NCBI RefSeq assembly: GCF_000424545.1
Contig: NZ_AUKC01000038.1
Span: 1 to 40,322, forward strand
DNA length: 40,322 nucleotides
Direction: 5' to 3'
From: Butyrivibrio sp. NC3005
Lineage (GTDB): Bacteria; Bacillota; Clostridia; Lachnospirales; Lachnospiraceae
The notes below the pieces were generated by a model that saw only the letters and a list, made by a program, of their open reading frames with translations, was not told the origin of the DNA and ran no database searches. Of the stretch, positions 27,359-35,527 are shown one piece after another. The position numbers and the translations under genes are program-made. How positions within the stretch are numbered: position 1 is the first letter of the stretch; each line of letters starts with the position of its first letter.

Positions 27359-28426
27359 TCAAATCTTTTTTATATTTCTAATCGAACCACGTTTATTCAA
27401 CGTTTCTGTAAATTTCCATGTAGCATCAAAACTAGAATTATGTATTAGATGAATTAGATTCTCTGCTGCCTTTTCTCCGAGTTCCTGTTTTGGATGTGGT
27501 ATAGAATCCAGTGATAATCCATTCATATGAGCCAGATCGGAATCATCTATACTGACAATCGACATATCATCCGGAACCTTCTTTCCATTTTTTTGTAAAA
27601 GGGAAATCACTTCGACAGCAACTTGATCATTGTAGATAAACAGAGCTGTGCAGTCATTTATCCTGCGCTTTATCTTATCTGTATTCTCCTCCATATTCCC
27701 CAAATCATCAGTATCGAGCCAGACTATCCATTTATCATCCACAGCCAAATTCATTTCTTTCATAGCTTCAAGATATCCAAGATATCGTTCTCTTCCCTGT
27801 CCATCGTCGAGTTTTAATATGCATCCAATCTTTGTGTGACCAGCTTCAATAAGCGCTTTCACTGCAAGATAGGAGCATTTCTTATCATCAAGCGACACAT
27901 GAGGAATAGGAAGCTGTTGATAATAACTGTTGATAAGAAGTATTCTAGTTCCTTGTTCTTCGAGTTTTTTTATTAAATCGATGTTCGGACTCGGAAGAGC
28001 GCTTTTGGTTGGCTCTAGCAACAATCCCGCTGTATCCTTCTGAGCTATCAGATTTTCTAAGATTTCACGTTCTCTTTCATAAGTATTGTTGGTAAATGAT
28101 AATTGCATAGAATATCCGTAGTCTTTGAGTGTAGATTCTATTCCCTGAATGGTCTTTGGAAAAATATACCCATCTACATAGGTTGTGACTACTGCAATTC
28201 TCTTAGAGAGTTTTAACTTATAATCATCTACATAAGTACCGCTTCCCTGAGCACTTCTTAATACACCTTCTTTAGACAATTTCGCAATAGCATGTCTTAC
28301 AGTCTGCCTACTGATATGAAATTTTTCGCATAATTCATTTTCAGAAGGAATCTTGCTTCCAGCAGACAATACTCCACTGTCAATCTGCTCTAGAATCCAC
28401 CCTGCAACTTCCTGATATTTTGACAT
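27359..28426 (-). CDS. araR: GntR-LacI hybrid regulator, AraR-like
   Basis: About 355 residues. N-terminal GntR winged helix (2-70): YQEVAGWILEQIDSGVLSAG, KIPSENELCEKFHISRQTVR, HAIAKLSKEGVLRSAQGSGT. The rest is a LacI/GalR-type ligand-binding domain (RIAVVTTYVDGYIFPKTIQG; IVSIDDSDLAHMNGLSLDSI; PKQELGEKAAENLIHLI). This architecture is that of B. subtilis AraR, which represses arabinose genes until L-arabinose binds. I take the ATG at 28426 with GAGG upstream; an in-frame TTG lies 12 bases earlier. It is the first gene of the araR-araB-araD-tkt run, so it probably regulates itself through the TTGTAT-type palindrome upstream. Confidence 0.85.
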   Translation of the reverse strand: MSKYQEVAGWILEQIDSGVLSAGSKIPSENELCEKFHISRQTVRHAIAKLSKEGVLRSAQGSGTYVDDYKLKLSKRIAVVTTYVDGYIFPKTIQGIESTLKDYGYSMQLSFTNNTYEREREILENLIAQKDTAGLLLEPTKSALPSPNIDLIKKLEEQGTRILLINSYYQQLPIPHVSLDDKKCSYLAVKALIEAGHTKIGCILKLDDGQGRERYLGYLEAMKEMNLAVDDKWIVWLDTDDLGNMEENTDKIKRRINDCTALFIYNDQVAVEVISLLQKNGKKVPDDMSIVSIDDSDLAHMNGLSLDSIPHPKQELGEKAAENLIHLIHNSSFDATWKFTETLNKRGSIRNIKKI

Positions 28427-28573
28427 CACGCCTCGCAACTTGTATTTGTTATTTCAACTTGTACTGTTCATGCTTTTATAGATGATTATTCAGCAACACT
28501 ACTACTTTATCTTAGTTGTACCGGAAGCGATAGTCAATAAATAATTGTCAAAAAAATGTACAATTTATCAAAC

Positions 28574-28587
28574 TTGTATCTATACAA
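28574..28587. promoter_or_regulatory. Candidate AraR operator
   Basis: TTGTATCTATACAA is a perfect 6-2-6 palindrome 148 bases upstream of araR. It resembles the AraR consensus of B. subtilis, whose half-site is TTGTAC. Further half-sites TTGTAC occur at about 28459 and 28516, and TGTACAATT ends near 28566. The 537-base gap from 28427 to 28963 thus holds the araR control region on the left and the purF promoter on the right, with no gene seen. Confidence 0.5.
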
Positions 28588-28876
28588 TTTGATGGAACTT
28601 TTGTAAACATTTTTTTGTTAAAATGTTACACCTTATGTTTTATAACTTTTATATGCAATGACTTTTCACAAAATTCCTTAGAACAATTTTGGCATAATAG
28701 CAAAACTATGCTTGATTCTCAACATTCAAGGGAATATTTCCACTCAGACTGCTTTTATCAAAAAAACATATTGTTTAGCACATACGAACTATATGTTCAA
28801 GTATCAATTAGTGTAAATTTGACACATGTATATAATTCCAATCGATAAAAAAACAAAACTTCGTGCATTAATTTTA

Positions 28877-28906
28877 TTGACTAAACAGTCAAATTATTGC
28901 ATTATA
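28877..28906 (+). promoter_or_regulatory. purF promoter with overlapping palindrome
   Basis: TTGACT (28877-28882) as -35 and ATTATA (28901-28906) as -10, spacing 18, about 58 bases before the purF ATG. TTGACT-AAAC-AGTCAA is a perfect inverted repeat covering the -35 box, so a repressor site is possible. Confidence 0.55.
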
Positions 28907-28963
28907 TCCATGGTAGCCTTTTTGGCAATAGCAGATATCATATATCTGAAAGGAAATTAAAAA

Positions 28964-30376
28964 ATGGAACAGGTTTTACATGAAGAATGCGGCGTTTTCG
29001 GTATCTATTCTCCGAAAGAAACTAGACTTGCAAGTATGGTTTACTATGGTCTTGTTTCACTACAGCATCGCGGACAGGAATCCGCAGGTATTGCGATTAA
29101 TAAAGATCGCATTATTAATTATCACAAAGGTTTAGGTCTCGTAAACGAAGTTTTTTCTAAAGATCAAATCGACAAACTCGGCACCGGAAATATTGCAGTA
29201 GGTCATGTTCGCTACTCAACAAGCGGCTCTGTTACTGTTGCAAATGCTCAACCTATGGTTGTTAAACATATCAAAGGTCAGTTGGCACTTTGTCACAACG
29301 GTAATCTATCTAATTCTGATACTCTTAGAAAAGAACTAGAGTTATCAGGATGTATTTTTCATTCATCAAGTGACACAGAAGTTATTTCCTACATAATTAC
29401 CAGAAATCGTTTAAAGTGTCCTTCTATCGAAAAGGCAGTTGAAGCTACTATGGAAGTAATCGAAGGTGCATACTCTCTAGTAATGATGTCTCCTTCCAAG
29501 CTTATCGCAGCAAGAGATCCTCATGGCATGCGTCCTCTTTGCTATGGAATAATGCCTGATGGAAGTTATGTATTTGCTTCTGAGAGCTGTGCTTTAGACG
29601 CAGTCGGTGCTCGATTTGAAAGAGATGTAGAACCTGGAGAAATCATTATCATAGATCAGAATGGGCTTCGCAATATCACTACTCATTGCAATAAAGTACC
29701 TCACTCCATTTGTGTATTCGAATACATTTATTTCTCTCGTCCGGATTCTATTATCGAGGGAAAATCAGTTCATCAGGCCCGTATAGAAGCCGGTCACTAT
29801 CTGGCAAAAGAGCATCCTGTAGATGCAGACATTGTTATTGGTGTTCCTGACAGCGGACTTGATGCTGCAATTGGATATTCAGAATGTTCAGGTATTCCTT
29901 ACAGAATAGGTCTACTTAAAAATAAATACATAGGAAGAACCTTCATTGCTCCAACTCAAGAAGAGCGTGAACTTCTCGTACATTTAAAGCTTAACCCGAT
30001 AAGAAGCGTATTAAAGGACAAACGCGTCGTTCTAGTTGACGACTCCATCGTCCGCGGAACCACTTCTGCCCAGCTTGTTAATCTTGTCCGTGAAGCAGGT
30101 GCAAAAGAAGTTCATATGCGTATTTCATCACCTCCATTCACACATCCTTGTTACTACGGAACAGATGTAGATTCTCAGGAAAACCTTATTGCCTGCAAGT
30201 ATTCAATTCCTGAAATCTGTGAGAAAATAGGTGCAGACTCTCTTGGATATCTTTCTATTGAGAATGCAATGAAGCTTCCAGGAAGAAACCCTAAAACCTG
30301 CTGCGCTGCTTGCTTTAATGGTAAATATCCTACTCCACTACCTCACCAGACAGAAAAAAACAGATTCGATCAATAA
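28964..30376 (+). CDS. purF: Amidophosphoribosyltransferase
   Basis: First committed step of purine synthesis: glutamine plus PRPP to 5-phosphoribosylamine. 470 residues, the normal length. The Ntn nucleophile is Cys9 in EECGVFGIY after an eight-residue propeptide (MEQVLHEE), followed by GLVSLQHRGQESAGIAI and GHVRYSTSGSVTVANAQPMV. The phosphoribosyl domain has the PRPP loop VVLVDDSIVRGTTSAQLV (about 358-375). C-terminal Cys residues, including CCAAC near 447-451, fit the Fe-S cluster form known from B. subtilis. AAAGGAAAT precedes the ATG. It is solitary, away from any pur operon. A broken second copy of its 3' half lies at 32771-33260 on the other strand. Confidence 0.96.
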   Translation: MEQVLHEECGVFGIYSPKETRLASMVYYGLVSLQHRGQESAGIAINKDRIINYHKGLGLVNEVFSKDQIDKLGTGNIAVGHVRYSTSGSVTVANAQPMVVKHIKGQLALCHNGNLSNSDTLRKELELSGCIFHSSSDTEVISYIITRNRLKCPSIEKAVEATMEVIEGAYSLVMMSPSKLIAARDPHGMRPLCYGIMPDGSYVFASESCALDAVGARFERDVEPGEIIIIDQNGLRNITTHCNKVPHSICVFEYIYFSRPDSIIEGKSVHQARIEAGHYLAKEHPVDADIVIGVPDSGLDAAIGYSECSGIPYRIGLLKNKYIGRTFIAPTQEERELLVHLKLNPIRSVLKDKRVVLVDDSIVRGTTSAQLVNLVREAGAKEVHMRISSPPFTHPCYYGTDVDSQENLIACKYSIPEICEKIGADSLGYLSIENAMKLPGRNPKTCCAACFNGKYPTPLPHQTEKNRFDQ

Positions 30377-30383
30377 ATATTAA

Positions 30384-30406
30384 AGCCATGGATTTAAGCC
30401 ATGGCT
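30384..30406 (+). terminator. Intrinsic terminator after purF
   Basis: AGCCATGG (30384-30391) and CCATGGCT (30399-30406) with a 7-nt loop, followed by CTTTT; eight bases past the purF stop. Confidence 0.75.
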
Positions 30407-30486
30407 CTTTTCATAGTTTTTTGCTTTTTAATAATCATTTTGACCATTATCTATTGTCTTTTCATTTTCTCAATGTTATGATGTTT

Positions 30487-30597
30487 TTAGAACGAAGTGA
30501 CAAAAATCTTTGACTTCTTTGCAGGACAAAATTTCTCTTGACGACAAATTTTGGTCTAGTACGGTTACCTGTTTTGCTGATGAAAACAAGAACCTAT
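30487..30597 (-). repeat. Dispersed hairpin repeat, module 1 with a module-2 tail
   Basis: On the minus strand 30597-30521 reads ATAGGTTCTTGTTTTCATCA and continues through GACCAAAATTTGTCG to GTCCTGC, matching copies A and B. It then breaks off before the last hairpin and joins a module-2-like tail (TTTTTGTCACTTCGTTC, 30505-30489). It lies between the purF terminator and the nadE ribosome site. Confidence 0.75.
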
Positions 30598-30626
30598 AAT
30601 ACTCACTATAGAAAGGAACTCATGCT

Positions 30627-32555
30627 ATGAAAGACGGCTTTATAAAAGTTGCAGCCATAACTCCTAACATAAAAGTCGCAGACTGCATTTACAATACAGA
30701 AAAGATATTAGAAAAGGTACATGAACTTAGTAAGCTTCATGTTAAAATCATGGTATTTCCAGAATTGTCAATTACAGGATATACCGTTCACGATTTATTT
30801 CTTCAGGATGTACTTCTTGAAGAAGCAAGAAACAATCTTATAAAGATATGCAATGAGACAGCTTCTATTGATGCTGTTTTATTCATCGGTCTTCCTCTTG
30901 AAGTAAAAAGTAAGCTCTATAATGTATGTGCTGTTCTTCATAAGGGAAAAATACTGGGTTTTGTTCCTAAACACTACCTTCCAACATATGGCGAATTCTA
31001 TGAAGGAAGACATTTTGCCAAAGGAAAACCTGAATATGAAATGATTCGTTTTAACGGTCAGGATATTCCATTTGGAATGAACCTTCTTTTCACCTGTGAG
31101 AATATGGAGCATGTAGTTCTATCAGCTGAACTATGCGAAGACCTCTGGGTTCCATGCCCTCCTAGCACTTTCCACGCATTAAATGGAGCAACCATTATCG
31201 CCAACCTATCTGCTTCCAATGAGATGGTAGGAAAAACAAATTACCGTCAAAATCTCGTTTCACTCCACAGCGCCAGACTAATCTGCGGATATATCTATGC
31301 TTCTGCGGGACGCGGTGAATCTACACAAGATCTCGTATTTGGCGGTCACAAACTCATATCTGAGAACGGCTCAATTCTTGCTGAATCCAAGCCTTTTACA
31401 GATGATGTAATAATTTCAGAAATAGATGTAAACAGACTCTCTTTCGAACGAAGAAAAATGAGTACATACTCCTCTGGAAGTTTCGATCTTCCTAACTATG
31501 ATTGTGACAACAATAATTATTGCAATATTTATTTTTCTTTTGAAAAAGAGGAAACTGCACTTAGCCGTCAATATGACAAGCATCCATTTGTACCTGGAAA
31601 CATCCAGCTTAGAAATGAACGCTGTGAGGAAATTCTCAAGATGCAGGCTATGGGTCTTGTAAAGAGAATTGAACATATCGGAATAAAAACTGTAACTCTT
31701 GGAATTTCAGGTGGTCTTGACTCCACTTTGGCTCTCCTTGTATGTGCAAGAGCTTTCGATATCTTAGGTCTTGACAGAAGCGGAATCATATCTGTTACTA
31801 TGCCTGCCTTTGGCACTACAGATCGTACCTATAACAACGCTTGCAAACTTACTAATACTCTTGGTGCAACACTTAAAGAGATTCCTATAAGTGATTCTGT
31901 TATCCAACACTTCAAAGATATCGGTCAGGATATAAACGTTCATGATGTAACCTATGAAAACGGTCAGGCAAGAGAACGTACTCAGGTTCTTATGGATGTT
32001 GCTAATAAAACTGGTGGAATTGTCATCGGTACTGGTGATTTATCCGAGCTTGCTCTTGGATGGGCTACTTATAACGGAGATCATATGTCGATGTACGGAG
32101 TTAATGCCTCTATTCCAAAGACTCTTGTAAGATATTTGGTGGGATATTATGCTGATACCTGTGGAAACGACAAACTTGCTTTCATATTAAGAGATATTCT
32201 CGATACTCCTGTAAGCCCTGAGCTACTGCCACCTGAAGATGGTAAGATTTCACAGAAAACAGAAGATATTGTTGGACCTTACGAACTGCATGATTTCTAT
32301 CTCTATTATTCACTTCGTGCCGGTTTTACTCCTGAAAAAACTTTGCGAATTGCTGCAAGGACTTTTGAAGGTGATTATGATGAAGAAACACTCCTTAAAT
32401 GGCTAAAGAACTTTTATCGCCGATTCTTCTCACAGCAATTTAAGCGCTCATGCCTTCCAGATGGTCCAAAGGTTGGTTCTGTAGCACTTTCACCTAGAGG
32501 CGATTTGAGAATGCCAAGTGATGCAAGCTCACGCATTTGGATGGACAGACTGTAA
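30627..32555 (+). CDS. nadE: Glutamine-dependent NAD+ synthetase
   Basis: Amidates deamido-NAD with glutamine nitrogen, the last step of NAD synthesis. 642 residues in two parts. An N-terminal nitrilase-type glutaminase carries the Glu-Lys-Cys triad: E46 in FPELSITGY, Lys in PKHYLPTYGEFYEGR near 115, Cys in AELCEDLW near 170. The C-terminal synthetase domain has the ATP-pyrophosphatase loop GISGGLDSTLALLV near 360 and GTGDLSELALGWATYNGDHM. GAAAGGAAC lies upstream of the ATG at 30627. It has its own terminator and is probably a single-gene transcript. Confidence 0.95.
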   Translation: MKDGFIKVAAITPNIKVADCIYNTEKILEKVHELSKLHVKIMVFPELSITGYTVHDLFLQDVLLEEARNNLIKICNETASIDAVLFIGLPLEVKSKLYNVCAVLHKGKILGFVPKHYLPTYGEFYEGRHFAKGKPEYEMIRFNGQDIPFGMNLLFTCENMEHVVLSAELCEDLWVPCPPSTFHALNGATIIANLSASNEMVGKTNYRQNLVSLHSARLICGYIYASAGRGESTQDLVFGGHKLISENGSILAESKPFTDDVIISEIDVNRLSFERRKMSTYSSGSFDLPNYDCDNNNYCNIYFSFEKEETALSRQYDKHPFVPGNIQLRNERCEEILKMQAMGLVKRIEHIGIKTVTLGISGGLDSTLALLVCARAFDILGLDRSGIISVTMPAFGTTDRTYNNACKLTNTLGATLKEIPISDSVIQHFKDIGQDINVHDVTYENGQARERTQVLMDVANKTGGIVIGTGDLSELALGWATYNGDHMSMYGVNASIPKTLVRYLVGYYADTCGNDKLAFILRDILDTPVSPELLPPEDGKISQKTEDIVGPYELHDFYLYYSLRAGFTPEKTLRIAARTFEGDYDEETLLKWLKNFYRRFFSQQFKRSCLPDGPKVGSVALSPRGDLRMPSDASSRIWMDRL

Positions 32556-32561
32556 AACAAC

Positions 32562-32617
32562 AAAAAGTATTACTTCTTGTTGTTTATCCTAAATCTCAGC
32601 AAGAAGTAATACTTTTT
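32562..32617 (+). terminator. Intrinsic terminator after nadE, sharing repeat sequence
   Basis: AAAAAGTATTACTTCTTG (32562-32579) and CAAGAAGTAATACTTTTT (32600-32617), perfect 18-bp arms with a 20-nt loop. Loop and distal arm contain TTATCCTAAATCTCAGCAAG and AAGT-AT, the same as the last hairpin of repeat module 1 at 333-359. Confidence 0.85.
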
Positions 32618-32747
32618 TGTTTTGTGTATTTTATAGATGAGTTTTGATGGCTTGTAATATTTCGTGAGCAGAGCTGTTTATAAACTTTAGTTCTTATTGG
32701 GTTACAAAACATCAGTGATGCCGCCTTGTACTCTACCTATGGCAGAT

Positions 32748-32777
32748 GGTATAATTTAAAATTATTTAAATTATACC
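32748..32777. repeat. 13-bp perfect inverted repeat at the end of the purF copy
   Basis: GGTATAATTTAAA (32748-32760) and TTTAAATTATACC (32765-32777) around ATTA. It spans the stop codon of the partial purF copy. It may be its terminator or mark the edge of the inserted island. Confidence 0.6.
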
Positions 32778-33260
32778 GCATTGGTTCTTTTTTCTGTCTG
32801 GCGAGGTAGTTGTGTAGGATATTTGCCATTAAAGCAAGCCGCACAGCAGATTTCAGGAATGGAATACTTACAAGCAATGAAGGTTCTTCCTATGTATTTA
32901 TTTTTAAGTAGACCTATTCTGTAATGAATACCTGAACATTCTGAATATCCGATTGCAGCATCAAGTCCGCTGTCAGGAACACCAATAACAATGTCTGCAT
33001 CAACTGGATGCTCTTTTGCCAGATAGTGACCCGCTTCTATACGTGCCTGATGAACTGATTTTCCTTCAATAATAAAAATTAGACGAGAAAAATAAATATA
33101 TTCGAATACACAAATGGAGTGAGGTACTTTATTGCAATGAGTAGTGATATTGCGAAGTCCATTCTGATCTATGATAATGATTTCTCCAGGTTGTACATCT
33201 CTTTCAAAACGAGATTCAACTGCGTCTAAAGCACAGCTTTCAGAAAAGCTTGCATAGCAT
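32771..33260 (-). pseudogene. purF: Partial, internally deleted copy of purF
   Basis: On the minus strand the frame reads SESCALDAVESRFERDVQPG ... IIIIDQNGLRNITTHCNKVP ... HQARIEAGHYLAKEHPVDAD ... GLLKNKYIGRTFIACKYSIP then EICCAACFNGKYPTQLP, closely matching the intact purF from its middle onward. Two in-frame internal deletions are visible: FIA joins directly to CKYS, removing the PRPP-binding segment, and EIC joins to CAACFNG. The N-terminal glutaminase half is absent; similarity fades near 33260. Without the nucleophile domain and PRPP loop it cannot be a working enzyme. Differences from purF are scattered substitutions, so the copy is not brand new or comes from a related strain. Confidence 0.88.
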
Positions 33261-33393
33261 TTCGAGAGACTTTCGGTGAATTTATTCTATATATCATGGT
33301 ATGCTCCACAATGCTGATTTTAACTTATGTAGTAATTTTAGTGTGCTAATATACTTTTCGATTCCATAGTCTATAAAATAGCTCATCAAAAAA

Positions 33394-34101
33394 TCAAACT
33401 CCGAAGCTTAGCCATTTTTTTGATGTCATCTTAACTATTATCAACGAAATGATAAAAGCTACTGCATTATACAGTACACTTGTTTCAATATGAAGCAAAT
33501 CAGAATTAGCAGAACTCAAATATTTTTCAAAATCTAAGTAAAGAAAATTTGTAGCATCATAATAAGCCATAAAATATATTCTTGGATTTACTGTTAGAGT
33601 AATAATTGAGAAAACCCATAATAAAAGGTTGATACCAAATGCAACAATCATATTTTTAAAGGAAAAACCTATGATTGACGAGATGATAATTATATATATC
33701 ATAACATTCTCGAAATACATAAAACTTACTCCGAAAAGTGAGAAATCACTATACAACAATGAAATTGCTGATGTTATTAATAGTATTCCAACAGTAAACC
33801 ATAGTAACATGGATGACAATTTTAATAAAAAATATTGAGTTGCGTTTATTCCTAAATTTTTATAAATTAAGATGTTTTTTTCTTTATAATCTACACTAAA
33901 CGAATAGATAACGATAAAAGGAAAAATCATTCTACCAAATTGAGTTAATACAGTATATATACTGAAAATAAGCTGTTGTTTGGTAACATTATCGATTTTA
34001 TCTACACCGACTAACAGAAAATAGCCGAGTAAAAAAGATAATATAACTGTAGTTATGCAAAAAACAAAACTTTTATTGTTAATGGTTCTTTTTAGCTCCA
34101 T
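33394..34101 (-). CDS. YydJ/EpeB-like ABC-2 permease
   Basis: A 235-residue integral membrane protein with six hydrophobic segments (FCITTVILSFLLGYFLLVGV; MIFPFIVIYSFSVDYKEKNI; MLLWFTVGILLITSAISLLY; VMIYIIIISSIIGFSFKNMI; FGINLLLWVFSIITLTVNPR; AVAFIISLIIVKMTSKKWLS). Its length and order after an ATPase, an M50 protease and a radical SAM gene match YydJ (EpeB, ~240 residues) of the B. subtilis yydFGHIJ/epeXEPAB operon, whose transporter limits damage from the epipeptide. Only three bases separate it from the ATPase gene, with GGAG upstream of the ATG. Very AT-rich. The Yyd assignment rests on gene order and topology. Confidence 0.65.
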   Translation of the reverse strand: MELKRTINNKSFVFCITTVILSFLLGYFLLVGVDKIDNVTKQQLIFSIYTVLTQFGRMIFPFIVIYSFSVDYKEKNILIYKNLGINATQYFLLKLSSMLLWFTVGILLITSAISLLYSDFSLFGVSFMYFENVMIYIIIISSIIGFSFKNMIVAFGINLLLWVFSIITLTVNPRIYFMAYYDATNFLYLDFEKYLSSANSDLLHIETSVLYNAVAFIISLIIVKMTSKKWLSFGV

Positions 34102-34104
34102 TTT

Positions 34105-34737
34105 TCAATAGTCTCCTTTAATGTAGCGTGAAATGATTTCATTAGGATTATCATATTTAATAATCCTTTTATTAGATAAAAGGAAATATGCACCTGGCAT
34201 ATTTTCCATATCAGCAAGATTATGAGTTATATTAATACATGTTACATTTTTATTGTTGACATAATTGTTAAAAAAAGAATATAGTTCAAATGAACTGCTT
34301 TTATCAAGAGAAGAAGTAAATTCGTCCAAAATAATATTATTGGGCTTTGATATCAAAAAAAAGAGCAACTTTATTTTTTGTTTTTGCCCATCGCTTAACT
34401 GTTTTATTCGGATGTTCTTTGAAATATTATCAAAATTAAGTAAAGAAATGATCTCATCAATGTCCTTTTGAGAATGCTCTTTTTTTATTATATCTATGAT
34501 ATTGTTTAATGTGAAATCTAAAGGAATATTACTATAACTTCCGATTACCACTAAATCATTTGCTTGTTTTATCGTTCCCTTGTGAGGAAGGATATTTGCA
34601 CAAGATTTTGCAAAGCATGACTTTCCTACACCATTGTTTCCAAGCAAATGGTTGATTTTGCCTTGTTCAAATATTAAATTAGTTTCTTCTATTAGTAAGC
34701 GATTCCCTACTTCAAGAGAATAATTAATTAATTCCAT
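34105..34737 (-). CDS. YydI/EpeA-like ABC transporter ATPase
   Basis: A 210-residue ATPase, almost the length of YydI (209). Walker A LLGNNGVGKSCFAK near 32-45, Q-loop region SYSNIPLDFTLNNIIDIIKK, signature KQLSDGQKQKIKLLFFLI (LSDGQ), Walker B NIILDEFTSSLDKSS and switch His in INITHNLADMENMP. It is intact and forms a pair with the permease downstream. In the epipeptide system this pair is thought to confer tolerance to the toxic peptide in the membrane. The nearest gene upstream is the frameshifted protease. Confidence 0.75.
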   Translation of the reverse strand: MELINYSLEVGNRLLIEETNLIFEQGKINHLLGNNGVGKSCFAKSCANILPHKGTIKQANDLVVIGSYSNIPLDFTLNNIIDIIKKEHSQKDIDEIISLLNFDNISKNIRIKQLSDGQKQKIKLLFFLISKPNNIILDEFTSSLDKSSSFELYSFFNNYVNNKNVTCINITHNLADMENMPGAYFLLSNKRIIKYDNPNEIISRYIKGDY

Positions 34738-34775
34738 GATTCTTAACTCCTTAGTTAATAATGGGCATTAAGCAT

Positions 34776-35527
34776 TTATGAAAAATATGAAAAGAAATAT
34801 ATAATGCTTATGACAATATTTAGATAACTAAATATTTTTATTAAGCCTCTATTCTTATTTTTTTTCTTATGCTCATTGTAAGAAAGAAATGTAAGCATGA
34901 TTTTATATCCATCAGAATTTAAAACTGGAAAGATATTCATCAAGATGCCTATAACGAAAAAGCGTGCAATGACATTCAGAGTATTAAACCCAAAGACTGA
35001 GCTGATTATCAATAAAAATCCGTTTGAAATACAATTAAAAAAAGTCCCGCCGAATGAATATACATTTTTTCATAATCAGAAAGCATATACATTTGATTCA
35101 TTCGTACATAGAAAGAAGGAAATATATAATTAAATTTAAAACCCATTTTATCGATGTTTCGCCCAGTTTTATGCAATGCCAACACATGAAATGTTTCATG
35201 AAAAAAAACTTGAATAAGCGAGTAGATTGTTGAATATACGGTAAAGTAAAACAAGTTTAAGTTACAATCCATGTGTGGAATAAAATAGAAAACAATATTA
35301 ATTATGAAAAAAATAAAAACAATCATTAATCGAATACTGATACGACGATTACATATAGAAGAGTGATATACTCTCCATGGAAGATTGTATTTTTCCAATT
35401 CCATTGTTTCAAAGTATTGATTAGATTTTTTATTTCTAACGATTATTTTGTCATCATATTTCAACATTTCATAAGAATCGTCTTCATATTTTTGATAGCA
35501 TTTTTTCGTGATATTCATTAATTTCAT
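34776..35527 (-). pseudogene. YydH/EpeP-like M50 membrane protease, split by a -1 frameshift
   Basis: Two overlapping frames together give one ~250-residue M50-type membrane metalloprotease, like YydH (~245). The first frame (35527-35009) holds the zinc site HETFH (110-114) in a membrane segment (QVFFHETFHVLALHKTGRN). The second frame (to 34776) holds the third zinc ligand motif NIFPVLNSDGYKIM (Asp about 206) plus the last membrane segments. They join at a run of seven T on the coding strand, in zero frame CTT TTT TTA, a canonical U-UUU-UUA slippery heptamer (35042-35036). A -1 slip there gives the full enzyme. It is either a mutated gene, a homopolymer sequence error or a programmed frameshift. 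Its start overlaps the radical SAM remnant by 44 bases. Confidence 0.7.

Noticed and set aside
33260..33320. Possible remnant of the PurF N-terminus (INSPKVSRNAMQ resembling IYSPKETRLASM)
   Set aside because: Short and in a different frame from the rest of the copy; could be chance. Not annotated as homologous sequence.
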